From Heterobilharzia americana (taxonomy: Eukaryota; Platyhelminthes; Trematoda; Strigeidida; Schistosomatidae), in contig OX104134.1 of NCBI GenBank assembly GCA_944470555.2, positions 71,232,678-71,296,677 of the forward strand: a DNA stretch of 64,000 nt, written 5' to 3'. Each line of letters opens with the position of its first letter. The first letter of the stretch is position 1. A program made the position numbers and the translations under genes. The notes below the pieces were generated by a model. The model ran no database searches, was not told the origin of the DNA, and saw only the letters and a program-made list of their open reading frames with translations. Below are positions 13,802 through 27,800 of the stretch, one piece after another.

Positions 13802-16800
13802 CTTTTAACCTGCCGACTGCTTTTAAAAAACTAAAGTAATAAACCTGTTCAAATATCAACCTCTGGATAAAGATTATAAATTGTTCGTCCGACTTCCACT
13901 ACAGTGCTGAGGTGACATGTTACATTATTTATTCTAGGTTAGGCTGTACATCAAACAACAACTAATTGGCAGTAATACAGTTAAAACCGGAACAAAGTTC
14001 ACTATTTAACCGATGACAAGATACTAAGTAATATTCTATTCAGAAGGTAGTTATTGGATATCAGAACCCAGATATTATGACAGTTGCTATTCATTAAAAC
14101 ACATTCACTATTATTAGACAAGCGCAGCTGAACTGATTGCTTTAAAGCAGTTCATTACGTCTTATTTAAAAATGTGTATAACTCTGTGGTTAACCATTAT
14201 ATTAAATGCTATTGAAAGCACATAAATTATTCTCGAGAAAGGATCAAACAACTTTCTGAACTGCTAAAACTCATCAATGTACGCCATATCACCAGTTTTT
14301 CTTCTTTCTCATTAAATTAGAATTTTACTGTTTTTTGAAGTTGGAATTCAGTTAACTGAAAACAAAAACGGAAGTAAAAAAACTAATAGTTGGTTTTTTT
14401 AATTTCTACTTTATAACTTAACATTTCTTCGGTAATCTTATTTTGGAAGTTGCTTATACAGTGAAGTCTGCGAAAATTTAAAGCATAAAATAATTATATC
14501 ATACTCAAGCATATGACAAAGTAATCACCTCATCGAAATATTGTCTAAAACATTAGAATACTCATTTTGAAGAATGCAATACGGAATGATTAATTGGCAA
14601 GTTGTTCAGTTAAATTATTGACATGATTACGGTTTCTTTTATTTTGAATATTCCATTTCAACTGTTAGATTGCGTGATATACCTGGACCACAGAGACCTA
14701 ATCTTACAACAGCCTTTAGTATGAGAAAATATCATTTTCCAAGTAAAACATTTGATGCTTACTCAAGAGAACCAAGTTCAGAGTGGATCCCACGACAACA
14801 ACCACCAATCAAACGTGTACAAACTCACAGAAAACCACCTCAATACAGTAAGTGGTTATGCTTCCCAATAAAACTGGGCAGCATTGTAAACAGCCTTAAT
14901 CAATATTATCTGTCTTCTATTGCTTGGTTTACTGACTTACCTCTCATGAAACTATATCGATTTATATAGATTTACTTGTCCTTTATATATTTTATGTGAA
15001 TGATCGTTTATTTAAGGTGCCCCTTAATGTCATCCAATAATGATCAGTTTTCTATCTAAATAATTTATCAAATAATATTTAGTTATACTTTGTTGAGTAT
15101 CTTAGGATCATTTTTCGTGCCTATTAGAAGAGGTAGGGTTGGTTGATTATGGTGTTTACCAGTCTATAGACAGTCTGTTCGGTAACACATTTATCGGATA
15201 CGACATTCGATACTTATGGCTTCTTAACCACTGTCATGTTATTAGCTTCCAGTAAAAGCCTTCTTTTCATAAAGTTCAAATCATAAGTATTGTCACTGTA
15301 AGAAAATCTGGGGCTGAAAGTGTAAACTGTCACTCAAACACAGAATTTTTCTCTAGCTATTGAAACCGGTTGTATTGCACTGATGCCCAAATTGGTCTAG
15401 TGTCTACAAACGGTCCTAGAAAGGAACTAATGGGTGAAACAAGAGATTTTATGTAACGGACTGAACTCTCCATAATAACTATTACTTGAAAGAACTTACA
15501 ACTTTCATATTTGTCACATTTAGTGTCCACATTCAAAGTCAGAGGATGCTACGTGCCTCAAAGATGTACTAGCAGCTGGTCTAGTGACCATGCTGATAGA
15601 TCCATACTGTACTCCATACCTTCTTTCAAAGGACAAATAAGCACAAGTCAGCTTACTAGAGACTGAAGTTACTTATATCTACGTGGTCTCAAAATTCTGA
15701 TGAATAAATTAAATCAGTATTGAGGATGTGACTAACAAGTATATCAACAATTCAGCATAAGCGTTAGAAGTATTCTAATATCTATAAATACGTGAAGAAA
15801 CAGTGATTAGACCAGTCATACCAAAAAACTCATTAGTCATAATAACCGCTCGAAGTTCAGTTTTAGTCTGTTTCACTGCTTGATGCGCCGCTTTTTTAAT
15901 CAAATTGAAAACTTCAAAGATTACACCGATTGTCTACCTTCCAACCATTCGACTATTACAATATATCAATTTCCCGGATGTTTAAAAACAATTATTCAAA
16001 AGATTCAGTAAGTAGCATGCTCAACAACATAAGCTAAATAGTACCAATCCAACTTCCTTATAACACTCTCACATTATGAGGTAGTATTCATCATGGGATG
16101 GCATCAGTTGGGGAATCGTTGTCCCAGTATGAGACTTTTCAGCAGTGTGGATCCACGATCCAGCTAGAAATAGAAGTCATGACCTTCAATTTTGACGGCG
16201 AATGCGCTAACCATTCAGACACTGGGTCGAAGACCAATAGTTCACAGTTTCCAACTTCTATCAACTCGCTGTATAATGCGACTGTCACCCAAGGTCTTTA
16301 GATGGCATCCACTTCCCTTCCAACTGGTTGACCCCACAGGTCACGGCTTCTCATTAGAACTATACAGCACTATAGAGTAATGTACTTTTGAGATGAATTT
16401 TAATTTTAATTTTGAGGTAGTATCCATCAGGGGTCTTGGATAGGTACTACTGAGGATACCTTACTAGAACGCAACAGCTGTCCAGTGCTCCCAGGTTTTC
16501 CGAATGATATCGGTTCGTGATGAATACTAACTCAAAATTAAAGTTCCCATTAATCTCAAAGTAAATAACTTTATTTTTGAACTGATAGAGTAAGATCATG
16601 CAGTAAGACAAAGCTGGACTAGTGTTTTGAACTGCCTGAAAATTGAAAGAAGTACCTACCTTTCTCTTAACTGATATTTCATAAACAACTGCAATGATCC
16701 AATTAAGGTCTTAATTTACTTCCTTCTGGCTAAACTGAATTGTTCATGCGAAAAAGAGACAAAAATACAGTCTATTGTGACTAATTAAACAACCTCATGA

Positions 16801-18813
16801 CTTCAAGACGGGACTTTACGTGAAAGGGTTTATTATGTAACTCTTAAGTGATCCAAACTGTTGAGCTTTAGTTGTGAAATATGTGGCACGATGTCAGTCC
16901 AGGATGAATACTACTTCAAATTTAAATCCTCATTCACCTCAAAAATACATTACTCTCATATTTATTTTAAGTTAGGAAGTCAGTAACTGTACTTAATTAG
17001 GAACGAAAAGTTGTGAATAAAAATGTGTCAACATACTAAAATACCCATCTTTCCATTGGAGTGGTTGTACTGGGATTGTAAATTCTTTTATACAAGTAGT
17101 TATTTGACGTGAAAGATTGTTTTTAAAAAATACCAACTTTTCGAAAAAATGTTTAGGTGTCCATTTAACACCAATTTACTGACCCAGTTTCATAGTACAA
17201 TCCAAAACCGAATGTGTTTCGACAGATGAGAAATCACTCACTGATCTTGTACCTTTATGAGTTGGTTAGACTTGATCATAAGTTATATTTGTAGAAATTT
17301 TAAACACACTAAGATTTATACAAATGAAACATATTTAATATCACTTTTCACTTGGTCCCCATTATTTTTGGAAATGTCTTGAAAAAGTGTCATCAAAGTT
17401 AAATATAGTATGTTCTGATAAGTTGCCAGCCCGGTTTCTCCAATGAACTCACTTTAGCAGTTTTAAGTGACAGTCTGTTATCACCGAATAGTTTTACTTG
17501 AACTGTACAGAAGTTACATTGATATCAGACCAAAATATATGAATTTCTGTAAGATATATATTCTTCTGAAGAGATAAAGTATTTGTTTGACATAAAGCCC
17601 ACCTCTTCTTTAATTTATTTACTTACCCGGTGTGGAACTCATAATTTTTTACCGAAGATTTTAATCCATATTTTAAGATGATTGAGAATCCTTATAGCTC
17701 AAGAGGAAGATTTCGATGGTATCGTGTTCTCTTAGCTGGATTTATGTGTGATTGTTTGTTTCTGTCAGAGTCCTGTCATTGCTTTCATATATATTTCGGT
17801 TGGTTGTTCTGCTGACATGAACTTTAACCTTCTTGCTGTTTCTTATTTGTTGGTAGATTGGGTCAGTGTCAATATGTCTGTTGATCGCTGACTGACTTGA
17901 ATACCAAGCTTCTAAAAGTTCTCTGGCATTCTTTTTATTTCCTCTACCCAGGATTTCCACATTTTACCAGTCAAACTCATAGTTTTAGTTGTTCATATAC
18001 ATTGATATGAGTGAAGAAATGTCATGACGCCTAACTGCTAGTTGATGTTTAATTACATACTTACGAATATTTGGTAATACACCTGAATGAACTATATTGA
18101 CAGAAGTTGACTGTTTGAATGGAATGAAGTAGGTTAGTTGACTTGAACTAACTTGCAATGCACAAAATGTGCAAGTGATTTACGAATAACCTAATAATTG
18201 CATGATCAGCAATGACACTTCTCAAGTGTGAGTAGTTTTTCAACTTCAGTTTTAACGGGTTTTCCATTGAAAACTACCAGGTTAGTTCTGCAGTCTGTGA
18301 TCTGTAGCCTAGAAGTGCAATACACTGTTGAAACCTCCAACTTAACAGAAATCAGACCGCATCTCATTTCTTTGTTTCAGTAGTTACTAGAGTATTTTAT
18401 CCTTCTTATACTTCGGAATTTTGTTTATTTTCAAAATTGATGAGCAGAAGGAAAGAAAGCAAATGGTTTAGGGAAGAGACTAAAAGTTTAGCATTCCGCT
18501 GGTCCTTACCAAATAACCTGTATATCTACAGTATTCTTGAAGGCATTGTTCGATTACAGTGTTCTCATACAGTATTCTTCATATATGAGCGTCACATTTC
18601 AAATATATAGATTATTTGTAACAAATTAACTTCAGTAGATTATTTCCTTATATCTTGTGCATTACCGTACACTTCGTTTATTCTTATAAGCTAAAACCCC
18701 TTCAACTAGTCCACCACATTCACGGAATCAAGGTAGGTTGGTTTGAAATGTTGGTATATAGCACACGAACTTACTTTAATAATAATAGTATATCTGTGAC
18801 TAACCATTCTAAC

Positions 18814-18857
<44 letters not shown>

Positions 18858-21800
18858 AACTAGATTTCTTCTTTGCATTTTTACGCACAACTCTATTGAA
18901 ATTTGCTCAGGTGAACTAATTTCTAGTTTAACACAGTGTATATCATCTTGATAAATTTTCTTATGCATGCCATAAGTTTGCGGCTAACTGAAGGCGATAA
19001 CTATCTACTGATGGTAGAATTTGACCTTAGTTTTATATGTTTTTTACTATTTTTAACTGTTATTGTTAGACCCATAGAATAAACTCAGTGGAAACTAAAT
19101 TAAACCAAGTCAACTTGTAAGGTAATGGACTGTGTTTCAGAAGAAAGTTAAGTTTGCCCGAAACTTTATAAGTTTTTGAAGAAACTATCGTATTAGCACA
19201 GCGTAAAACTCTTTCACTTCTCGAAATTAGGCTTCAGAGAAAATATTCCGATATCTGTTGTTTACCTCGTTGAAAGTAGGCAACCACTTATATTCTAGAA
19301 ATTTTACGTTTGACATCTAATTTGAACCTCATGTATAGTGCATTTGATTTCGGTTAGCCTTCTGCTTTGTATGCGTTAGTGAGGACTGATCAGTGTTGAT
19401 GAACTCCACGCGTTGTGTATAATGAAAGATTTAAAAGATAAATTAAAGATATTAAAACCGTCCAAGACAATTTTGTTTCAACCAAAAGTCATTCCATTCC
19501 CTTCTGTCTATCACATTTAATTTAATGATACAAACTTTATTTTCATAATTGAAGTCAAATTCTGTGTTGCATGATTTAACTGTATTAAATGTAAAGACAC
19601 TTCAGTTTTTTAACTAGAAGTCATAGTTTCCGCTGATTTTCTGTTACTTTCCTAACTTCACTAAACTATTTTCTTTAATACAGCAGAAACAATCAAAGGG
19701 CAAACACAGTTTTGTTTATTTTGTAGACTACAGTAAATGAATCTTCTTGAACTATTTATCCGGTGTTAACTGAATGTTTTGACATGCAGCTATATATATG
19801 ATCAACACTAACCTCTACGAAGTCGTGCTGGAAGGTTTCTGTATCGAGTTGGATAACCTGTCTCTACATACAGCCAATGTACGTGGCTCCATAGAAGCAG
19901 ATGAATTGATATGTGCTCAGAGAGGTGTCCAGCGGCGACGGTTTGTCCTTCTCATACGTGTTCACCATTGAAAGACATTTAAGAGGCATGGGATATAAAA
20001 TGGATTTTAATCGAAACGAAAGTGTACCTAAGGTATGCTATATGCTAAAGTATCAAACCTATTCAACTCATTGTTTGTGACTCTGAGGGGCAAATGATCA
20101 GTCTCCTAGGTTTCACTCCAGTTTCTGACTCAGCTCCATATTTCAGGCACGTCTTCGTATCTATGAACATTCCAACACAATCCTGATGGGTCGGTCCCCT
20201 CGTTCAGCCGGAATCATCTAAGAAACGCGTCCTTATGAAAAGAAACACTCCTGCCAGAGAATTGTGTTAACGCCTATCAAACTGACCAGTGTTATTTAAG
20301 AGGCCTCCAAACTGTCAGACCTCAACACATCAACAGTCTCTGGGCAATCGGTTCGTTGATGGTTTTCACCTATCCGTGACCAGATGTGTGTGGGATGCAT
20401 CTGAGTGAAATCTTTATAACCTAGCAGAATGAATACAGCCCGAAAGACATCTCTCTAGGGAACCTGGTCCATGAACCTGTAATACCGATAGATTCACAAT
20501 TAATGCTCCCATCGGGTTACGGAAGTACAGCCAAAGCTAGGTCTAACGATACTGGCATTCCGTACCGAATATAACTCACCTTCATAAGACAGATATGGAT
20601 CTCATAGACTATAGCTGTTGCAAAGTCAACTTGATAGTGTATTGGTTGATTTCCAGCAGGGCCATGGTAGGCCCATCGTCATGCTCGGTTAGGCTCGCAC
20701 CACAAACTCTGGCGCAGAAAATGCTCCCAGTTTTCATGGATCACCAAGGCAAACGCAGAATCACTTTGCGCATCGTGTCGATTTTCTTCACTGTGACATG
20801 ATACGTAACTATGCAGCAAATCTATACTTCCAAGACAGTCATCGTTACACTCAATTTGATATTTGTAATTCTGAGAGGTAAGAGGTCAGTCTTCCACTTC
20901 ATTTACAACTACTTTTCCCCCTCATAAATTTTGACAGCGCAATGAGAAGATAAAGACTATCTGAAATATGTGATATATCTGCAGTGCTATGTATTTCGAA
21001 CAATATATATATATATATATATATCATCTACCTGTTGTGTATCCAGTTCAACCTGAAGAATATATTACCCTAAGAAGAAAAGACGCATATTGTCTACAAA
21101 GTTAGTTGCAAAGACTATCAGCATAACCATATTACTGTATCTAGTTGTCGAATAACTCAAAGAGTTTATGGGCATCAATTAGCAGTCAAATAATGTGATG
21201 TATTATCATTAACGTTGGTGGGTGTAAATGAGCTCTATGTTAGGTTCGATTGGAATGACAATGAAATCCTAAAACATGCAAACTCGGAAAATACAACAGA
21301 ATTCCTGAAAATGTGTTACTCTAGTCAAACAGTAGTTGATACACACCGATACATCGACCAAGTATACGAAGTACAGAAGGAGACCAAAAACTTGAAATTG
21401 ATGAGGCAAGTCACAATAGGTTGGCGCGCTATAGAAAAAACATCATTTCTACCTGGAAACCGACAACACCGAATGTTGGCAAACGGCTTAAGGAAGTAAT
21501 TCCTGCAAGTTGAAAATACTTCACTTTTTGTGGTGTAAGTGATGATGAATTCACCTAGTCTACTGATGAGACGACTAAAGATACGCTCTGAAGCCCAAAG
21601 AATAAGAAGCAGTCAGTTCGTAGTCACCCGTTCACATGAAATTTTACAATTTAGATCAACTAATTGGTCTAACGTTAAACAGTGTACTGAAAGAGTACAT
21701 TTATGCATGTGAAATTACATATGGAGGAGTAATCATTATATGCAGTTGAGGATCGTGTGGTTTTGAGAACAGATGACCTCAATTGGTACTGTGGGTCTGA

Positions 21801-24800
21801 AAAACTATCTTTATCTGTTGCCGAACATATGCCAGAAATTAACCGTAGGGTAGGTATGAAAACAGTCAAGGTATTTCATAAAAGTAAATTTAAAACTTCC
21901 TTAAGTATCCAACAAACATTTTACCTTGCTTTGAACCTACCTCGATAGCAGTGATTTTGATTTTTATAACAAGCACGATGTGATCTATGTTTTGGGGTTC
22001 TCAAGTTGGTATTCATCATGGAATGATATCAGTTAAGGAACCATTGGAGAACTAGGAGCACAGCTGTTTCGTTTTAGTATGAGACTCATCAGCACGCATG
22101 AACTTTCACTGTTGAGGTTTTCAACATTTCTCTAAATTATGTTAGTCCATGATGAATGTCAAATTTTAATGAATAAATCTCCATCAACCTCACAGTTGAA
22201 TATTTTGTTTTGGTTCTGCTTTTCTTATTCTTATGTTTACGATTAAATGAACTCAATTTTTTCCAATTTTCACAAAAGAATTCAGCTTCAGCAAGCAATT
22301 TTGTTTTCGGGGATATTATCCTCAGCAACTATGTAGTCTCATTTCAGTACAGTTAATGTGCATAAAAATTGTCAGTGTTTGTTAGTCAGTAATTGTCCAC
22401 AGGTGTTCCTGTGGAGCTAGATACATAAGCCAGACACTGAGACAGATTGTTCAACGTCGAAGACAACAACTCCCAATATGGCTCAATAAAGTACAACACA
22501 GATCAGTCCCCACCTCCATATTGCAACGTTTGGTTGAAAGTGAAGACAACCCCATACGACTCATGTACTGTAGTCAACAAAATTAATGTAATCTTTCAAA
22601 AGGTATGTGAGAACGTTGACTTTGCACTACTGAAACTTTGGTAGTGTGGTGAAAACCAGAGTTGTCTGTCTAGGAGCAAATTTGTGATTCTCTCTCTCTC
22701 TCTCACTGGCCTTTCTCTTTTTAGCTCTGAAACTTCCCCATTCATAAGCCTAACTAATCGTTTGATTCTCATATTGTTATTGCGTAAAAAATTTTCGTTT
22801 AACTTAGTTACAACTTTCTCAGTCCCTTTCTCATTCAGAACTATCCACTCACTTTGTTACGAATTCTCTATTCCTTGATTTCAATTCACATTTACTCACG
22901 CGGTCAAATATTTTCATATTTCGTAGGCAGTTTTCACTCCTATATTCTTATATTCATGACCACAAACTACCAACAAACAATTAGCAAATATCGACATTTT
23001 ACACACCCTAACTATGTGTAAATTAAGTTGTAGAGCTGCTGAGGATGATGTCACCAACAATAAATTTGTTCGTTGAAATTGTTATTTTTTCTAATAACAT
23101 ATTGAGAACATTTAAATTTCCATGTGATTAGTCTGACAAGCGAAAACGTGATCAGATTGTTTGAAATGCATAACACTACTACACTGTGTGTTTCAGATAA
23201 TCTTTGTCTTTTCACTACGCTTGCTGAACTAGACTTTCGTTTCGACCACATCATTTCGCTTTATAACACCTTTGTTATAGTTGTACAGTATTTCTATAAT
23301 ATTTTGGTGGTTGTTCTTTTTAACCCTGAAATTCCCCGTTATTTGACGCGATACAAATTGCTGGCTTCTATTATGTTCTTAACCTGAATTTGCTCTATGT
23401 CATCTCACCTAATCGTTGGCTGTGATACTATGATCTTATCAGTAATAGTTTCGCACTTATAGGCTTGAATTTCTCAATGAATGCTGTAGATTTTATTCAG
23501 TGAATCACATTTCTTTATGCCTTGATTGAAAAAACCTTATTTCAGCAGACATTACCGAAAACTTGAATAATTATATCAACGTTACAAAGGAAAGAAGTGA
23601 AATCTTAGGTAAGGATGGATGAACCACATTAGTTTGTTTATTTGATATATCATTCAGCGAAACTTTCTGGCATAACGTTTTTTTAATTTGTACTCGTATT
23701 CACGTGAGTGCACGCATATGAGTGGGATTTTCTGAATAATTTCCAATGATTCAGTACTTGTTACGGATGGATATCCAGACGCTTTTGCCATTATTATCAT
23801 AACAACAGAATGCAAAGAATTAAACTAAACATCACCAGAATACTAAGACATGGAGTTAAATTGACATGCAAAGGGGACACTAAGTGGATTGTAAAGCGCC
23901 TTTAAGTAAATATTGGTTTCCCTGTGTTGCATAACGAATAAGCGAACTGACACTGTTATCTTTTATTGTTAAGAAGTTCCCGCATCATAACGAGGCAGGT
24001 GATCACTGGAAACTTATCAGCAAACTGAGTGCTGCTTGCGCGCACTGTTTCGTGCTATGTAAGCTCATTGAGTTTTTTCGAAAAGACAAGTTGAACGGCA
24101 GAACAGGGTAGGTAGAAATCACCGTCCAAGCTGCCTGCTATATGCCTCATTTACGTAACGATGAACTTTCTACCACAGTTACTCATAAAGGCATAATCCT
24201 TTTTGCTTTCACATTACAGCAAGAGTACTCAGTATAGTGTTACTAACATTTAGACATTTTGAGCATTAGCTGAGTTTGTATAGGTGTGTAGTTTGTAATT
24301 ATCGTAAAATGAAAGTAATTTTTTACCTGATGAAATGTACTCATTTATTCATGAATAAGAAGAACAAGATTTTTATCGGCGAAGAAATATTTCTTTTTCA
24401 GCTTGTTGAAACTCCTTGCTATCTATATGATTGCATTGATCCCAATAATATTAACATTGAATAACTCACGAGCTACTTAATGGAGCTGGTATTGTGATGC
24501 ACGTTTAATTTACAGTTCAGATGTAATGATGTGATTTATAATCAGACAGACTGGATCTCAATGGAGTTCTCACTAGGCCCCTTGCTGACTGATATCTTCA
24601 TGATAAAGCCAGAAATGAGCCACTAAAATAAATAATCTCACAATTTCATCTACACAGAAGGTGCGTGGACGATGCTTTTCTTCTTATTCGTGACGGAATG
24701 TATGTATTGGACGAGCTGCTCAGAAGACTTAATAATTGTCACCTGTCTATTAAATTCATTATAGAAGAAGAGTTAAGTTCAGTGTTCCGCTTCCTAGACG

Positions 24801-27800
24801 TTACATGAAAGATATAAGATGATGGCTGACTCCAAAGGTTAGTCTGTCTTCAAACAACTTGGACTGGAAAGTTCACCAACTTTAGCAGTTGAGCACCTCT
24901 TACAAGGAAAAGAAATCTCATTTACTTACTCTGTTGCAGAATTCATAAAATCTGCTCAGAACAAATGGAGGATGTTGAAAACTCTTAGAACAACACCATT
25001 ATATAGTGTATACCTTAGAAGATTTATTGATAAAAACTTAGAGAAATGAATTATTCCTCACATTATTAAAGTTCCAAAGGAAATTTTAATCATGAATTCG
25101 CTATTCAAATAGGACGTCACAGTTGAGGTATAGAAGAACCGTCTCTCAAATTTTATCCCTAATTCCTTTCATTTTGTTAAAATTAGGCTAAGATTTTGTA
25201 GCTGTCATTCGATCTGACAACTTATGAAGGTTAGGTTGCCACTATACTTATCTGAAAATTCACGTGCTTCTGTGGAGCTGACCATATTGGACATTTCATG
25301 TGGGCCCTTCAGAAACGCACTGCAGAACACTACCCAGTTTGGTGTACCAAAGTTGAGGGAAGAAAAACAACTTCATCCTTATTTAAACTCCTAATGGAGT
25401 TAGGTCATTCAGCTCTTCGAGATTTATCCTTTAAAGCAACTTACAAAGTCGAATTTAACTTCCCCAAAGGTTTACGTTTTCACCACTTATGCACAGCTAA
25501 AGCCCCTGCTACACATGAACAAAAACCAAAACTATTCATTCTAAAACGTTTTGTCAAACCCCTTTTTTCTACCTTGACTTTAACAATTCATTTTGGTTAG
25601 TTTTTCAATTTCATTTCCTTCACTTCGTATACTTCAGTTTAAATATCATTTTTGTCATCATTTTTACTTTTCTTTGACAGCACTTGACTGTTATTTCACC
25701 ACATGAAATTAATTTATCCCATTATCTATTCCTTCCACTACCACTTATTTCATGTGTATTTTTGACTGTGCACCTGTTTATTGCACTTATCTAACATCTG
25801 AACCATCATTGACACGACTGTACAGTTAGATAATGAAGTCGCTTATACTGGGTGACCACCAGGCCCGGTAACCCGGTGGTTACTGGTTCGAATCGGCAGC
25901 GACCTGAATTTCCATTCCACCTTCAATCGTCACCCAGTATAAATACTAACCTGCCAAATAATGGCTATCTCGGATAGTCAAAATGACAATGAAATCGTTG
26001 CAAAGAAATGTTTCTTCGTTGATAAAAATCTTGTTCTTTTTATACATAAAAATAAATAATTGGCTAACTATCCTCATTCGCTCACTGTGAGAATGACGTC
26101 ATTGCAAGTAAATTAGCTAAGACTATTACACTGCTTTATTTTACAAATGAAACAGCAAATCTAATGGTGAATTCAAGCATTTTACTCAAAGCGTAGACTA
26201 CTGTGAAGGAGGTGAGTTTATAGCTGTCACCTTATGAATTTACTTTTATTATTTTCAGGATACATATACTTGCGACCTTTGATGTTAACTAGTCAAATAT
26301 CGATTACTGATTATAGCTGGTTGTTATATATAAATATATATTTATCCATATAAAGTGATAATACAAGATAAAAAGTAATTCAGTCCTCATTTATTTTGCC
26401 TTACTATCAGTGTCCGGAAGTGTTGCACCAGTCGCCTATGGAGAAGAACCTGATCAATACTATATAATACCTGGATCACCATCTCCCTTAGCTGCTAACT
26501 CGGTGAACGTAGATGTTTTACAAAACTTACCGCCAGCATATCGTAAACCAGGCCCAATTCGAGTACCATTACCAGAAGATCATTGGCAAATGTCAGCAGC
26601 TGACTGTACCCAAGGATTGGGAAGAAATATTGATGGGACAGACATAGCTGCAATGCCAGACACAGAATGGCAGGTAGGTTTTCTCGTCATTCTCGTTTCT
26701 ATACCTGATACTTTATAACAAACACCTACTGGTTGGTTAGTCACCATTTGATCAGTCAGTTAAAGTTACCAGCAATCGTAAAATTAAGTCTCTATAAATT
26801 ATTCTGACTTTTAGTTCTTTCTATTATTTACCAAGTGAAGAGCATATCTTGGAAGAGGAGGGTTTATGGTGTGTTCTTTTAGCCAAACACACCCAACTGA
26901 CAAAACGTTATTTATTGGAACTCAATGAACAAATAATTGAGGAATAAGTCAGTTAGGAGGCCGTGAATGTGATTTGTTAACTTTATTTTCACATAAACAC
27001 TAGAATTTAATAAACGAATGACTGACATGACTAAAAATTTTATACATACATCTGTGACCAGTGGGTAACCGATTTCGCTGTTTAGTCCTTCTAGCTTAGT
27101 ACTGAAGTCTATCGACCAAGTGTTGCGATGTGACCACTTACCAAAGTGATGCAACACTGCTGAATAACGCAGTGACTGTCACCCCCTAACATTAAGACAG
27201 CTTTTTATTCATAAATGATTTCTCATATTTTCAGAGAATTAAAGCATAGTTATTGAGTTATTTCTTTCGTCTTGAGTTCACTAATGTTAAGTGTTTAACT
27301 TCCTATTTTTAGGGCTGTCGAACGAATTGGGGTTTGAAATGGCCAGGTGCGTTTTATTATGAAGCCTGTATGCTTGAAGAGGGTCAAATACGTCTAGGGT
27401 GGTCACTAATGATGCAAGTCTCATACTTGGCACAGATTCTAAAGGGTTTGGTTATGGAGCTGATGAAACAGGTTCGTTTCGAGTTTAAAAGTAATTTTTA
27501 GTTCTGTTTATTGGTATTTATGGACATAAAAGTGACAAATTTTAACTAAAGCAGTATAAAGTGAAAGATGAGGTAGGTGAAGATCGCTCATTTTAACTAG
27601 AACGATGAATTAACATTAAAATAGCCATTTGAAACGGTATGGATTAACAAACCCTATAAGTGAAGCTGCAAAAACAAAAAGCTACATGTGAGTTCTAGAT
27701 TTGTCCATCAAAAGGTTAGAAAATATATTACATGATTCAAAATAAAACTTACTGTATGTTCGTAATGTCTAGTGAAGGTGTTTGTACTCTTTAGCTTTAC

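Larger units (their letters stand above)
8743..14668 (+). other. Intron 1 of the SPRY gene, content overview
   Basis: About 5.9 kb of AT-rich intron. It contains SINE S2 (9100-9240), a Penelope-like relic (11190-11990) and a (TA)n tract (13762-13799). In 9245-11185, 12000-13760 and 13800-14660 I see no coding or structured signal. Confidence 0.6.
14848..26410 (+). other. Intron 2 of the SPRY gene, content overview
   Basis: An 11.6 kb intron packed with repeats: SINEs S3-S6, Penelope-like relics, (TA)n tracts and the 99-bp inverted-repeat element. In 14860-16070, 16955-17735, 17965-18810, 18860-19800, 21500-21990 and 23085-24530 I see nothing supportable. If the SPRY part were a separate gene, its promoter and first exon would have to lie here; none was recognised. 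Confidence 0.5.

Noticed and set aside
13671..13859. Open frames with YIYIYI runs here and at other TA tracts
   Set aside because: They are translations of (TA)n microsatellites.
26411..26420. Spliced-leader acceptor giving the start codon of a separate SPRY gene
   Set aside because: A schistosome leader ending in ATG would put exon 3 in the wrong frame, while the cis junction with exon 2 fits. Not fully excluded if a different 5' exon exists.
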